A stretch of DNA of 12,332 nucleotides from Neisseriaceae bacterium. Its GTDB lineage: Bacteria > Pseudomonadota > Gammaproteobacteria > Burkholderiales > Neisseriaceae. The notes under the pieces were generated by a model, which saw only the letters and a program-made list of their open reading frames with translations, was not told the origin of the DNA and did not search any database. The stretch is from positions 1 to 12,332 of the forward strand of contig JAFSQZ010000141.1 in assembly GCA_017446355.1 (NCBI GenBank), read 5' to 3'. Both the position numbers and the translations under genes were made by a program. This document shows, in pieces, positions 12,255-12,332 of the stretch. Each line of letters opens with the position of its first letter. Position 1 is the stretch's first letter.

Positions 12255-12332
12255 GCAAAAAAATCACACATTCAATCCCCAAAACCCCCAAAAAACCAAA
12301 AAGTGCAAAAATACAACACTTTTACCCCCCCC

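Larger units (their letters stand above)
11804..12332. other. Gene-free repeat-packed tail of the window
   Basis: These 529 bases have no credible gene. From left to right: a DUS with one mismatch (11807-11821); a cluster of GTCATTGC units (11831-12010) that includes a full 39-bp hairpin repeat; a GTAGGGTGGG hairpin; a DUS-led direct repeat; a second GTAGGGTGGG hairpin; the second direct repeat; and an A/C-rich stretch ending in eight Cs (12325-12332) at the edge. Confidence 0.8.

Overview
The window is an AT-rich chromosomal segment from a member of the Neisseriaceae. The main evidence is a dense scatter of a 15-base near-palindrome, TTCAGGCWGCCTGAA, which has the form of the family's DNA uptake sequence (DUS). 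Thirteen complete copies are present, plus three asymmetric 12-mers and many partial copies. The asymmetric copies all keep AGGCTGCCTGAA (the dialect I know as AG-simDUS) rather than AGGCAGCCTGAA (AG-kingDUS). That points to a Simonsiella/Alysiella-like lineage rather than classical Neisseria; the genus is an inference.

Layout. Bases 1-1194 hold the C-terminal part of a type III restriction (Res-like) helicase-nuclease, cut by the window edge. A repeat-rich gap follows, then bioB (biotin synthase) and apt (adenine phosphoribosyltransferase), both on the minus strand. Divergent from apt is the rplU-rpmA operon (ribosomal proteins L21 and L27), which has a clear promoter and a leader with a terminator-like hairpin and a competing alternative pairing. 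rpmA converges on murA (minus strand) across a strong bidirectional terminator. A 379-base gap with three DUS separates murA from a BioC-like methyltransferase (plus). Next come a small membrane-anchored exported protein (minus) and a 581-base gap carrying a 131-bp MITE-like element. Then follow yajR (MFS transporter), ssb two bases later, and the cluster metX - small membrane protein - metW. The last 529 bases contain no gene and are packed with repeats, ending in eight Cs at the window edge.

Function. Most genes are core housekeeping: biotin and methionine synthesis, purine salvage, peptidoglycan precursor synthesis, ribosome, and single-strand DNA binding. metX and metW belong to one methionine-biosynthesis unit. 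bioB and the BioC-like gene both concern biotin but lie apart. The only defence-type gene is the Res fragment.

The most interesting content is non-coding: (i) the rplU leader with mutually exclusive hairpins; (ii) a MITE-like family with GAAACCTTTGYAAAAC ends, one copy of which supplies the stop codon of a gene; (iii) 39-bp hairpin repeats whose stems differ in sequence but keep pairing; (iv) DUS used as coding sequence, as a stop codon and as hairpins near start codons. I found no tRNA, rRNA, CRISPR array or complete insertion sequence.
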